Of a DNA stretch of 64,000 bases, positions 9,373-17,056 are shown one piece after another (position 1 is the first letter of the stretch; each line of letters opens with the position of its first letter). A program made the position numbers and the translations under genes. Source of the DNA: an uncultured Lachnospiraceae bacterium (GTDB lineage: Bacteria; Bacillota; Clostridia; Lachnospirales; Lachnospiraceae); NCBI GenBank assembly GCA_910584845.1, contig CAJUDH010000003.1:186001-250000 (forward strand). The letters run 5' to 3'. The notes beneath the pieces are model-generated. The model was not told where the DNA came from and did no database searches. It saw nothing but the letters and a program-made list of their open reading frames with translations.

Positions 9373-10109
9373 AAGTGATTCTCTCGCCTGCTAAGAAGAT
9401 GAGGGAAGGCCGGGATGAATTTCCGGCTCAGGATTTCCCCCGTTTTTTGGAGGATGCCAAGCGCATTTGTAAAGCAGTTCAAAAACTGTCCCTTCCGGAG
9501 GCCAAAGAGTTGTGGAAATGCAATCAAAAGCTGGCGGAGCTGAATTTTTGGCGGTACGCCCAAATGAAGCTGGAAGATGCGGCGGTACCAGCCCTCTTAT
9601 CCTATGAAGGGCTGCAATACCAGCACATGGCGCCGGTTGTGTTTACCCGGGAAGCAGCGGCCTATGCACAAGGGCATTTGCGGATCCTGTCCGGATTATA
9701 TGGCGTGCTCTCCCCCTTTGACCGGGTGACGCCATACCGCCTGGAGATGCAGGCCCCGTTGCCGGTGGGGGGCAAAAAAGACCTGTATGAATTTTGGGGG
9801 GACCGGCTGTACCATGCTGTGCTGGACGAAGACCGGACGATTGTGAACCTGGCTTCTAAGGAATATTCCAGGGCAGTGGAGAGGTATGTCCAACCAAAAG
9901 ACCGGTTCCTCACCCTTGTTTTCGGAGAGCTTTCGGGCGGAAAGGTAAAACAAAAAGGGACTTTGGCCAAAATAGCCCGGGGCGAGATGGCGCGCTACAT
10001 GGCGGAAAACCAGGTGGAAGACTTGGATAAGCTTCGCGGGTTCCACGTTTTAGGGTATGAATTTTCCAAGCGCCATTCTACGGAGAAAGAATGGGTATTT
10101 TTATTATAA
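9369..10109 (+). CDS. yaaA: YaaA-family peroxide stress protein
   Basis: The 246-residue protein has the family opening MKVILSPAKKM, the motif GLYGVLSPFD, the ending FHVLGYEF and the typical length of about 245-258 residues. In Escherichia coli YaaA limits free iron and protects DNA during peroxide stress and binds DNA. The ATG overlaps the stop of bcp, which fits a shared role in oxidative stress in an anaerobe. Confidence 0.92.
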   Translation: MKVILSPAKKMREGRDEFPAQDFPRFLEDAKRICKAVQKLSLPEAKELWKCNQKLAELNFWRYAQMKLEDAAVPALLSYEGLQYQHMAPVVFTREAAAYAQGHLRILSGLYGVLSPFDRVTPYRLEMQAPLPVGGKKDLYEFWGDRLYHAVLDEDRTIVNLASKEYSRAVERYVQPKDRFLTLVFGELSGGKVKQKGTLAKIARGEMARYMAENQVEDLDKLRGFHVLGYEFSKRHSTEKEWVFLL

Positions 10110-10477
10110 ATGAAGGAAAAGAGGAAGACGGGTTCTTTGCGGGGGCAGGGGATCCGTCTGTTTTACTATAAAACGGCCGGACCCCACGGCAGGGGTTGGG
10201 CGCTTGCAGCGCTGCCCATATAGCGCCGCCCATACGGCGCCAAAATGCCCGGGTATTGGCTGTTGAAGGTTTCCGGAAGCACCCCTTGCAGCGCCGCCCA
10301 TACAGCGCCAAAATGCCCGTTCGGATATTTTGTGTTTATTTGATGGAGCCTGCAGGCCCCTTTTTGCTATTGGAGGGGGCGGCATGGCGGGGCCAGGGGT
10401 TTTTGTGAAATGGCTATGCCCCCACGGCAGGCGGCAGGATAGCCAAAAACGGCGGTTTTGCCGCGCAACGGGGAACC
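10110..10477. other. Gene-free spacer with GC-rich repeats
   Basis: No convincing gene lies here. Short open frames exist in several phases but have no RBS and no recognisable family. GTTTTA and TAAAAC arms near 10160-10177 could form a weak terminator for yaaA. The rest is dominated by the three imperfect repeats listed separately and by GC-rich sequence up to the gntR promoter. Confidence 0.6.
10206..10319. repeat. Three imperfect direct repeats built on GCGCCGCCCATA
   Basis: The units are at 10206-10227 (GCAGCGCTGCCCATATAGCG...), 10223-10251 and 10288-10319. The last two share GCGCCGCCCATAC, then A/G, then GCGCCAAAATGCCCG. Units one and two overlap by five bases. Each unit is partly self-complementary (GGCGC with GCGCC). 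They could be an intergenic repeat family or a cluster of protein-binding sites. Confidence 0.6.
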
Positions 10478-10506
10478 TTGACAATCAGGGCTGGAAACCG
10501 TATAAC
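10478..10506 (+). promoter_or_regulatory. Consensus promoter for the GntR regulator
   Basis: TTGACA at 10478-10483, a 17-base spacer and TATAAC at 10501-10506 sit 42 bases upstream of the chosen start codon. Confidence 0.75.
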
Positions 10507-10548
10507 CATTTCCATATAAGGAATAACAAAACGAAGGCAGGGCGAAGC

Positions 10549-11268
10549 ATGTATAAATATGAGAGCATAGCTAAAGACATTCAAAATAAGATCCAAATTG
10601 GCGTTTACCGGGCAGACGAGAAGCTTCCCCAGGAGCTGGAACTGTGCAAACAGTACGGCGCTTCCCGGATTACGGTGCGGGAGGCGTTGGATTTGCTGGT
10701 ATACCGGGGGCTGATTACGCGCAGGAGGGGGGCGGGGACTTATGTAAAAGCGATAGCCGGAAAGGCAGCGGATTCCGGGGAGTTTGCCAGATCCCAGCAG
10801 TTTGGCGGTTTTAGCAGGGACATGCAAGGGAAAAAAGTGTGTTCCAAAGTCCATCAGTTCACGTTGCTCCGGGCGCCAAAAGAGGTGGCGGAAAAATTAA
10901 AGGTCCCCGATACGGCGTTTGTCTGTTACATCTGCCGTACCCGCATCGTGGAGGGGAAACCCCATGTGGTAGAATATACTTACATGCCCATGGGGTTTAT
11001 TACAGGCATCACGGAAGAGGTAATAGAAAATTCCATATATGAATATATCGAACAGGTTTTGAAATTGAAAATTAAAAGCGCCCATCGGGTGGTGCGGGCG
11101 GATATGCCGACACAGGAGGAACGGGAATGGCTGGCCATAAAAGAAGAAGCCATTCCGGTCTTAGAGGTGGAACAGACGGCCTACTTAGATGACGGGAGAA
11201 TTTTTGAATATTCCAAGTCACGCCATCGGGCCGACTGTTTTGCCCTGCGGACGGTCAGCTTAAGGTGA
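10549..11268 (+). CDS. GntR/HutC-family transcriptional regulator
   Basis: The 239-residue protein starts at ATG 10549, because the only good promoter ends at 10506; a longer open frame upstream would run through the promoter. The N-terminal winged helix contains SRITVREALDLLVYRGLITRRRGAGTYV. The C-terminal UTRA ligand domain runs from about residue 85 (VCYICRTRIVEGKPHVVEYTYMP) to the end (FEYSKSRHRADCF). HutC-type UTRA regulators usually bind sugar phosphates or small metabolites. It lies directly before the GH1 glycosidase, whose promoter carries a palindrome suited to this family. It is probably the local repressor. Confidence 0.88.
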   Translation: MYKYESIAKDIQNKIQIGVYRADEKLPQELELCKQYGASRITVREALDLLVYRGLITRRRGAGTYVKAIAGKAADSGEFARSQQFGGFSRDMQGKKVCSKVHQFTLLRAPKEVAEKLKVPDTAFVCYICRTRIVEGKPHVVEYTYMPMGFITGITEEVIENSIYEYIEQVLKLKIKSAHRVVRADMPTQEEREWLAIKEEAIPVLEVEQTAYLDDGRIFEYSKSRHRADCFALRTVSLR

Positions 11269-11335
11269 TGCAAAGGATTTTGGCTGTGGTGTCCGGCCGG
11301 GATTCCCTAGGGCCGGAAAAATCCGGGAAAACCTC

Positions 11336-11363
11336 TTGACAAACATATAAATCATAATATAAT
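11336..11363 (+). promoter_or_regulatory. Promoter of the GH1-ROK-manA cassette
   Basis: A perfect TTGACA (11336-11341) and a perfect TATAAT (11358-11363) are separated by 16 bases in a very AT-rich stretch. Such a strong promoter would need a repressor. Confidence 0.75.
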
Positions 11364-11370
11364 AAAAATA

Positions 11371-11380
11371 TGTTATAACA
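11371..11380. promoter_or_regulatory. Candidate GntR operator
   Basis: TGTTATAACA is a perfect 10-bp palindrome 7 bases after the -10 box, at the expected transcription start. Its GT..TA..AC layout resembles HutC-subfamily operators. Assignment to the neighbouring regulator is inference. Confidence 0.5.
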
Positions 11381-11420
11381 AATTTTTATAAAAATATAAT
11401 AAATATAAGGGGGAACATAC

Positions 11421-12815
11421 ATGGAGATTCGTTTGCCAAAGGGTTTCTTTATGGGGGCTGCCATGTCAGGGCCGCAGACAGAAGGGGCTTACCGGACAGG
11501 GGGGAAATTGGAGAATATTTGGGATACCTGGTCGGACCGGTCCATATCGGATTTTCATAATAAGGTGGGCAGCTATGTCGGCAATAACTTTTATGAAAAG
11601 TACGAAGAAGACATACGGCTTTTCAAAAGCCTGGGCATGGACTCTTTCCGCACTTCTATCCAGTGGAGCCGGCTGCTGGACGAAAACGGGCATTTAAATC
11701 CGGAAGGGGCAGATTTTTACCACAGGGTATGTACATGCGCAAAAGGGCAGGGGATCGAACTGTTTATGAATTTGTACCACTTTGACATGCCTACCTACCT
11801 GTTTCGCCGGGGCGGATGGGAAAGCCGGGAAGTGGTGGAAGCCTATGCTTCCTATGCAAAGGCGGCTTTCCGGGAGTTCGGGAAGGAAATTAAATATTGG
11901 TTTACGTTTAACGAACCCATTGTGGAGCCTGACCAGAGGTACCGCAACGGTTTGTGGTACCCGTTTATCCGGGATGCCAAACGGGGGATGAACGTCCAGT
12001 ACCATTTGTCCCTGGCCCATTGCCTGGCAGTCCGGGAGTTCAGGAAAGCCCAGGAAGAAGGTTATCTGATGCCAGGCGCCCAAATCGGGCTTATCAATTG
12101 CTTTGCCCCGCCGTATACCAAGGAAAACCCCAGCCCGGAGGATTTGGAGGCACTCCGGATGGAAGATGGGGTCAACAACCGTTGGTGGCTGGACCTTGTG
12201 GCAAAAGGGGGGCTTCCCGGGGATGTGCTAAAGACCCTGGAGGCTTGCGGGCTCATGCCGGATGTAAGGCCGGGGGATGAGGCAGTCCTTTCCATGGGCA
12301 AGGTAGACTGGCTCGGTTTTAATTATTACCATCCGTCCAGGGTGCAGGCCCCCAAAGAAACTTATGACGAGAACGGCTACCGCAAGTTTTCCGACCCTTA
12401 TGTTTGGCCGGAAGCGACGATGAACCCTTACCGGGGGTGGGAGATCTACCCCAAGGGGATTTATGATTTTGGCATGAAAATGAAACAGGAATACCCGGAG
12501 CTTAAATTCTTTATTTCAGAAAACGGTATGGGCGTAGAGCAGGAAAACCGGTTTCGCAGCCAATCCGGGGAAATACAGGACGATTACCGGATTGAATTTA
12601 TAAAAAGCCATCTGGAATGGATTATCAAGGCAATCCAGGAGGGGGCCCGGTGCATGGGGTACCATTATTGGGGGGTTATCGACAACTGGTCCTGGAACAA
12701 TGCCTTTAAAAACCGGTATGGCCTGATTGAAGTGGATTTGGCTGGGGATTATGGGCGTAAGTACAAAAAATCTGCGGCATGGATGAAAAAGCTGATACAG
12801 GAGAGGGACAGCTGA
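11421..12815 (+). CDS. Glycoside hydrolase family 1 (beta-glucosidase or 6-phospho-beta-glucosidase)
   Basis: This is a 464-residue TIM-barrel enzyme opening with LPKGFFMGAAMSGPQTEG. The acid/base Glu165 lies in FTFNEP and the nucleophile Glu367 in FISENGMG; family signatures YHFDMPTYL and NWSWNNAFKNRYGLIEVD are present. The C-terminal YGRKYKKSAAWMKK resembles the ending of 6-phospho-glycosidases, but I cannot confirm the phosphate-binding triad. It is cytoplasmic, with no signal peptide. With the kinase and isomerase downstream it would release and channel glucose, mannose or fructose units from beta-linked disaccharides. No PTS or ABC transporter is attached. Confidence 0.88.
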   Translation: MEIRLPKGFFMGAAMSGPQTEGAYRTGGKLENIWDTWSDRSISDFHNKVGSYVGNNFYEKYEEDIRLFKSLGMDSFRTSIQWSRLLDENGHLNPEGADFYHRVCTCAKGQGIELFMNLYHFDMPTYLFRRGGWESREVVEAYASYAKAAFREFGKEIKYWFTFNEPIVEPDQRYRNGLWYPFIRDAKRGMNVQYHLSLAHCLAVREFRKAQEEGYLMPGAQIGLINCFAPPYTKENPSPEDLEALRMEDGVNNRWWLDLVAKGGLPGDVLKTLEACGLMPDVRPGDEAVLSMGKVDWLGFNYYHPSRVQAPKETYDENGYRKFSDPYVWPEATMNPYRGWEIYPKGIYDFGMKMKQEYPELKFFISENGMGVEQENRFRSQSGEIQDDYRIEFIKSHLEWIIKAIQEGARCMGYHYWGVIDNWSWNNAFKNRYGLIEVDLAGDYGRKYKKSAAWMKKLIQERDS

Positions 12816-12854
12816 TAATTATAAAAAGAGCTACAAAGAAGGGAGGAGGCTAAC

Positions 12855-13745
12855 ATGAAATTTGGGGCATTGGAGGCAGGAGGCACAAAAATGGTGTGCG
12901 CCGTTGGCACAAAAGAGGGGGAGATCCTGGAGCGGGTGTCATTTCCGACGGAAAGCCCGAAGGAAACGATGCCGAAGCTGTTGGAATATTTCCGGGATAA
13001 AGAAGTACAGGCCCTTGGGGTCGGCTGTTTTGGGCCTATTGATTTAAACCGGCAATCGGAATCTTACGGGAGGATTTTGGAGACGCCCAAATTGGCATGG
13101 CGCAATTATGACATTTGCGGGTATTTCCGGAACGGGCTACAGGTGCCGGTAGGGTTTGACACAGATGTAAACGGGTCCATGCTTGGAGAGTGTACTTGGG
13201 GGTGTGCCAGAGGGTTAGATACAGCCATCTATATCACAGTGGGTACCGGCGTGGGCGTAGGCGTGCTGGCCGGAGGAAAGCTGCTCCATGGGATGCAGCA
13301 TCCAGAAGGCGGGCATATGTTGACCCCAGCCAGGGAAGATGACCCATACAAAGGCAAATGTCCCTACCACGGGCATTGCCTGGAAGGGCTGGCGGCAGGG
13401 CCGGCCATAGAAGAAAGGTGGGGCGCGAAGGCTAAGGACCTGGCCTGCCGGCCGGAAGTGTGGGAGCTGGAAGCCCATTATTTGGCTTATGCCATAACCA
13501 ATTATATCATGGTGCTGTCCCCGCAAAAGATTATATTAGGCGGCGGGGTTATGCACCAGGGGCAGCTGTTCTTCCTGGTACGTGCCAAGGTAAAAGACAT
13601 GATCGGCGGTTATCTGAAAACCAGGGGGCTTGAAGACATGGATTCCTATATTGTACCGGCATCGCTGGAGGATAACCAAGGGATATTGGGGGCATTAAAA
13701 CTAGGGATGGATGCTTGGGAAAAGGAGAAAGGAGGACAGCGATGA
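12855..13745 (+). CDS. ROK-family fructokinase
   Basis: The 296-residue protein starts at ATG 12855 behind GGGAGGAGG. ROK features are the nucleotide-binding GALEAGGTKM at the N-terminus, the catalytic Asp in GFDTDVNGSMLGE and the zinc site in HPEGGHML...GKCPYHGHCLEG (two His and two Cys). This matches the fructokinase branch (ScrK/GmuE-like), which phosphorylates fructose and sometimes mannose with ATP. It is coupled to manA by an ATGA overlap, so fructose-6-phosphate and mannose-6-phosphate interconversion is encoded as a unit. Confidence 0.88.
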   Translation: MKFGALEAGGTKMVCAVGTKEGEILERVSFPTESPKETMPKLLEYFRDKEVQALGVGCFGPIDLNRQSESYGRILETPKLAWRNYDICGYFRNGLQVPVGFDTDVNGSMLGECTWGCARGLDTAIYITVGTGVGVGVLAGGKLLHGMQHPEGGHMLTPAREDDPYKGKCPYHGHCLEGLAAGPAIEERWGAKAKDLACRPEVWELEAHYLAYAITNYIMVLSPQKIILGGGVMHQGQLFFLVRAKVKDMIGGYLKTRGLEDMDSYIVPASLEDNQGILGALKLGMDAWEKEKGGQR

Positions 13746-14674
13746 AAGAGCCGATTTGGTTGGAGCCGGTTTTTAAACAGATGGTCTGGGGAGGGGACCG
13801 GATGCGCGGATATTTGGGCTATGAGATCCCGTGGGAGGATACCGGGGAAGCCTGGGTGGCCAGTGCCCATCCCCAGGGGGACTGCACCATTGCCAAAGGG
13901 CAGTTTGCGGGGAGGAAACTGTCTTGGCTGTGGGACAGCCACCGGGAACTGTTTGGAGGGTTGGAGGGGGATGAATTCCCGCTGCTGGTTAAATTTATTG
14001 ATGCCAGGGATGATTTGAGCATCCAGGTACATCCGGACGACCGATATGCAAAGGTCCACGAAAACGGGGCCAGGGGCAAGACCGAGTGCTGGTATATTTT
14101 GGATTGTGAGGAAGGGGCCGATATTATTGTAGGCCATCGGGCACAGGACCGGGATGAAATGGAACGGCTAATCGACGAAGGGCGCTGGGAAGATTTCCTT
14201 AACGTATACCCGATCCATCCGGGGGACTTTTTCCAGATCCCGCCGGGAACCGTCCATGCGATCCGGAAAGGTACTTTGCTTATTGAGGTGCAGCAAAATT
14301 CCGACATTACATACCGGCTTTATGACTACGGGCGCCAGCCGGGGGGCAAGCCCAGGGAGCTTCATATAAAGCAGGGGAAGGATGTGGTCCGTTGCCCTTA
14401 CACAGAAGAGGCAGCCGAAAAAAAGGTGTTCCACGAAGAAGGGTATGACCGGACGTTTTTCGTATCCTGCCGATTTTACACTGTGGAAAAATACGATATT
14501 CGGGGAACTTTGCTGCTAAAACAGGACCATCCGTTCCTCATAGTCAGCGTGACCGGCGGGGAAGGGTCTATGGACGGGCTTCCCGTGAAAAAGGGCGACT
14601 GCCTGATCTTGCCTTGGGGATATGGCGCCGCAAAGCTGGAGGGGGATTTAAGCCTGGTTACGGCGCATGTTTGA
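13742..14674 (+). CDS. manA: Mannose-6-phosphate isomerase, class I
   Basis: The 310-residue protein starts at the ATG overlapping the ROK stop, behind AAAGGAGG. Zinc ligands are visible in QVHPDD, KTECWYIL and PPGTVHAI, the cupin-fold signature of type I phosphomannose isomerases. It converts mannose-6-phosphate to fructose-6-phosphate. Its last 27 bases overlap the convergent MATE gene. It probably serves the same carbohydrate as the GH1 and ROK enzymes. Confidence 0.92.
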   Translation: MKEPIWLEPVFKQMVWGGDRMRGYLGYEIPWEDTGEAWVASAHPQGDCTIAKGQFAGRKLSWLWDSHRELFGGLEGDEFPLLVKFIDARDDLSIQVHPDDRYAKVHENGARGKTECWYILDCEEGADIIVGHRAQDRDEMERLIDEGRWEDFLNVYPIHPGDFFQIPPGTVHAIRKGTLLIEVQQNSDITYRLYDYGRQPGGKPRELHIKQGKDVVRCPYTEEAAEKKVFHEEGYDRTFFVSCRFYTVEKYDIRGTLLLKQDHPFLIVSVTGGEGSMDGLPVKKGDCLILPWGYGAAKLEGDLSLVTAHV

Positions 14675-16009
14675 CGGGGAAAGCAGATGTTTTTTACGCG
14701 TCCAATAATAAACGGCCCCGATCATGTCAGCCAGAAACCATCCGATGGGCACTGACCACCAGATCCCCACAACCCCGATGGCCGGAACGGCGGAAAGGGC
14801 GTATGCCAACAGGACCCGGGTGCCTAGGGAGGCGATGGTGAGGGCCACGGACATCCCTGGTTTGCCCAATGCCCGGTAGAGCCCGTAGAAGAGGAACAAA
14901 CAGCCTATGCCGCAGTAAAACACCCCTTCCACATGAAGGTAGCGGACCCCTTCCCGGATCACTTGGGTTTCCCCCGGATCTACAAACAGCTCCATTAAAG
15001 GCCGGGCAAACAGGCAGACCGCAGCTGAAATGAAGGCACAGAAAACCAGGGTGGTAATAACCGCCCCTTTTAATCCCGCGCGAATGCGGGATTCTTTGTT
15101 TGAGCCGTAATTTTGCGCGATGAAAGTGGAAAAGGCGTTGCCGAAATCCTGCACCGGCATGTAGGCAAAAGCGTCGATTTTGACGGCGGCGGCAAAAGCG
15201 GCCATGATGGTGGCGCCGAAACTGTTGACCAGCCCCTGCACCATAAGGATCCCTAAATTCATCACGGATTGCTGGACACAGGTCAACAGGGAGAAGCTGG
15301 CGATTTCCCGGACGCAGGATTTGCGGATGGGGCGGCGGCCAAGGTTTTTCCATAGCAAAGGGTGATGGACCAGGGTGTAGGCGGCAATACCGGCCCCGGA
15401 AACATATTGGGCAATGACCGTTGCCCCGGCCGCCCCGCCGGCGCCCAGCTTCAGCCCCAATACGAACCATAGGTCCAGGATAATATTTAAAATGGCGGAA
15501 ACGCCAAGGAACAGCAGCGGTGCCACAGAATTGCCAAGGGCCCGCAAAAAAGAGGCGAAATAGTTATAAAGGAATGTGGCAAAAATGCCGGAAAATATTA
15601 CAAGCAGGTATTCCCGCATGGTTCCCCACACTTCCTGGGGGACCCGAAGGAAGGTCCGGACCCCGTCCAGGCAGAGGAAGGCGAGGGCGTTGAGCAGAAG
15701 GGCCAGGCATGCGGTCAGGAAGAAAGACGCATGGGCGCTTTCTTGCAGGCCGTCTTGGTCTTTTTGCCCGAACCGGATGGAGAACACGGCCCCGCTGCCC
15801 ATACATAGCCCTAACAAGATGGACGTAAGGAAAGTCATCAAGGTAAAGGAAGAGCCCACGGCCGCCAAGGCATTTCTCCCCAGGTATTTCCCGACAATCA
15901 AAGTGTCGGCCACGTTGTAGCATTGTTGTAAAAGGTTCCCTAAAATCATGGGTACGGCGAAAAGCAGCATAGAGCGCATAACAGGCCCTTGGGTTAAATC
16001 TTTGTTCAT
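14648..16009 (-). CDS. MATE-family multidrug or metabolite exporter
   Basis: The 453-residue protein starts at MNKDLTQG behind AAAGGA; an upstream extension would run into the promoter. It has about 12 hydrophobic segments and the MATE hallmark sequences VPMILGNLLQQCYNVADTLIVG and QNYGSNKESRIRAG. These proteins export cationic drugs or metabolites using a Na+ or H+ gradient. It stands alone on the minus strand with its own promoter. Confidence 0.92.
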   Translation of the reverse strand: MNKDLTQGPVMRSMLLFAVPMILGNLLQQCYNVADTLIVGKYLGRNALAAVGSSFTLMTFLTSILLGLCMGSGAVFSIRFGQKDQDGLQESAHASFFLTACLALLLNALAFLCLDGVRTFLRVPQEVWGTMREYLLVIFSGIFATFLYNYFASFLRALGNSVAPLLFLGVSAILNIILDLWFVLGLKLGAGGAAGATVIAQYVSGAGIAAYTLVHHPLLWKNLGRRPIRKSCVREIASFSLLTCVQQSVMNLGILMVQGLVNSFGATIMAAFAAAVKIDAFAYMPVQDFGNAFSTFIAQNYGSNKESRIRAGLKGAVITTLVFCAFISAAVCLFARPLMELFVDPGETQVIREGVRYLHVEGVFYCGIGCLFLFYGLYRALGKPGMSVALTIASLGTRVLLAYALSAVPAIGVVGIWWSVPIGWFLADMIGAVYYWTRKKHLLSPSNMRRNQA

Positions 16010-16044
16010 TTTTATATTTCCTTTATGTAATACATAATTGAGGC

Positions 16045-16072
16045 ATAACCGTGAAGGTTTGCCGGCGGTTAT
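16045..16072. promoter_or_regulatory. Inverted repeat in the MATE leader
   Basis: ATAACCG (16045-16051) and CGGTTAT (16066-16072) are perfect 7-bp arms in the untranslated leader between the MATE promoter and its start. It could be an operator or a leader hairpin. Confidence 0.35.
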
Positions 16073-16094
16073 AGCCCTGGTGCAACGAACCATT

Positions 16095-16123
16095 ATTATA
16101 ACAATGGGAGCCGGGAAAGTCAA
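16095..16123 (-). promoter_or_regulatory. Promoter of the MATE exporter
   Basis: On the minus strand, TTGACT (16123-16118), a 17-base spacer and TATAAT (16100-16095). It predicts a leader of about 80 bases. Confidence 0.7.
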
Positions 16124-16242
16124 TTGGAACAGCCTTTAAAACGTTGCTGCATAGGACAAGGGCGGAATACATATAGATGGAAAAATGGACAAAAACAAAC
16201 ATGTGCCGGACAGGGTCCAAAACGGCCCGGAAAGGATGGATT

Positions 16243-16503
16243 ATGGAATTTGACATGTCACAGGTGGATTTTGAAGCGTTAAGGCAGGTGGACGTGCGCA
16301 CGGTGGATTTGGATACCCTTGTGGATATTAACGAGGTGAAAATAGACGAAGGGCTTCCCCGGGAACAGCGCATAGCCGAATTTGTCCGCCAAATTAAAAA
16401 CCCATATTGTTTTAAGGTAGGGAAAGTGGCGGTAAGCGTTGAATTTTCCGATGACGGGGTGACATTGGAACAGAGGATGGAACAATATCTGCAATCGTTG
16501 TAG
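16243..16503 (+). CDS. Small mobile-element-associated protein (DUF6870-like)
   Basis: This 86-residue acidic protein is started at MEFDMSQ, with AAAGGA 7 bases upstream; an in-frame start at 16177 is possible. Visible features are the run DVRTVDLDTLVDINEVKID, then RIAEFVRQIKNPYCFKVGK and the ending VTLEQRMEQYLQSL. I recall this pattern from small proteins (DUF6870) encoded beside serine recombinases in Firmicute mobile elements. It ends 7 bases before the split recombinase, so the two were an operon. Its function is unknown. Confidence 0.65.
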   Translation: MEFDMSQVDFEALRQVDVRTVDLDTLVDINEVKIDEGLPREQRIAEFVRQIKNPYCFKVGKVAVSVEFSDDGVTLEQRMEQYLQSL

Positions 16504-16510
16504 GAAGGGG

Positions 16511-17056
16511 ATGGAACAGGTTTTGGAAAGCAGTCGGGCAAATACGCCGGGGCAAAGCAGGGAAAGCTTCTATCATGCAGGTTTTTACCTGCGGCTATCC
16601 CGGGAAGAGAAAGATAAGGCAGAGAGCGACAGCATCGCCGGCCAGCGCAGCCTGTTGACGGAATATCTGTCAGCCCACCCGGAGATCCGCCTCCGTAAGG
16701 TATGGGTTGACGACGGATATTCGGGTGTAAACTTCCAACGGCCAGGTTTTCAAAAGATGATGGAAGCCGTGAGGGAAGGGGAGGCCGATTGCATAATCGT
16801 CAAAGATTTTTCCCGGCTTGGCCGTAATTTTATTGAGGTGGGAAAATATATTGAAAAAATATTCCCGTTTTTGGGCGTGCGGTTTATTTCTGTCAACGAC
16901 GGGTACGACAGCATAAACCCCTGGACGGCTTCCGACCATTTGATGGTTCCGGTAAAAAACTTAATAAAGGGAATCGGTTGCTTGCGGTCGGGGTTTACAA
17001 GATACCTTCAAATTTGGCAAAACCGGCAGCCCCCGCTGCATCGCAGCCTCACATAA
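16511..17056 (+). pseudogene. Large serine recombinase, 5' fragment
   Basis: Residues 1-152 form a complete N-terminal resolvase domain: catalytic Ser30 in FYLRLSREE, DDGYSGVNFQRPGF, VKDFSRLGRNFIEVG and SDHLMVPVKNLI. Homology stops at 16966, in the middle of the normally continuous KNLINDAYSRDIS motif. Everything from 16969 to the stop is sequence of an inserted transposon. The 3' remainder lies at 19074-20243. Rejoining at the shared AA dinucleotide restores one frame of 541 residues. Confidence 0.88.

Noticed and set aside
10330..10548. Upstream extension of the GntR frame
   Set aside because: It runs through a consensus promoter and has no conserved residues; the protein family starts at 10549.
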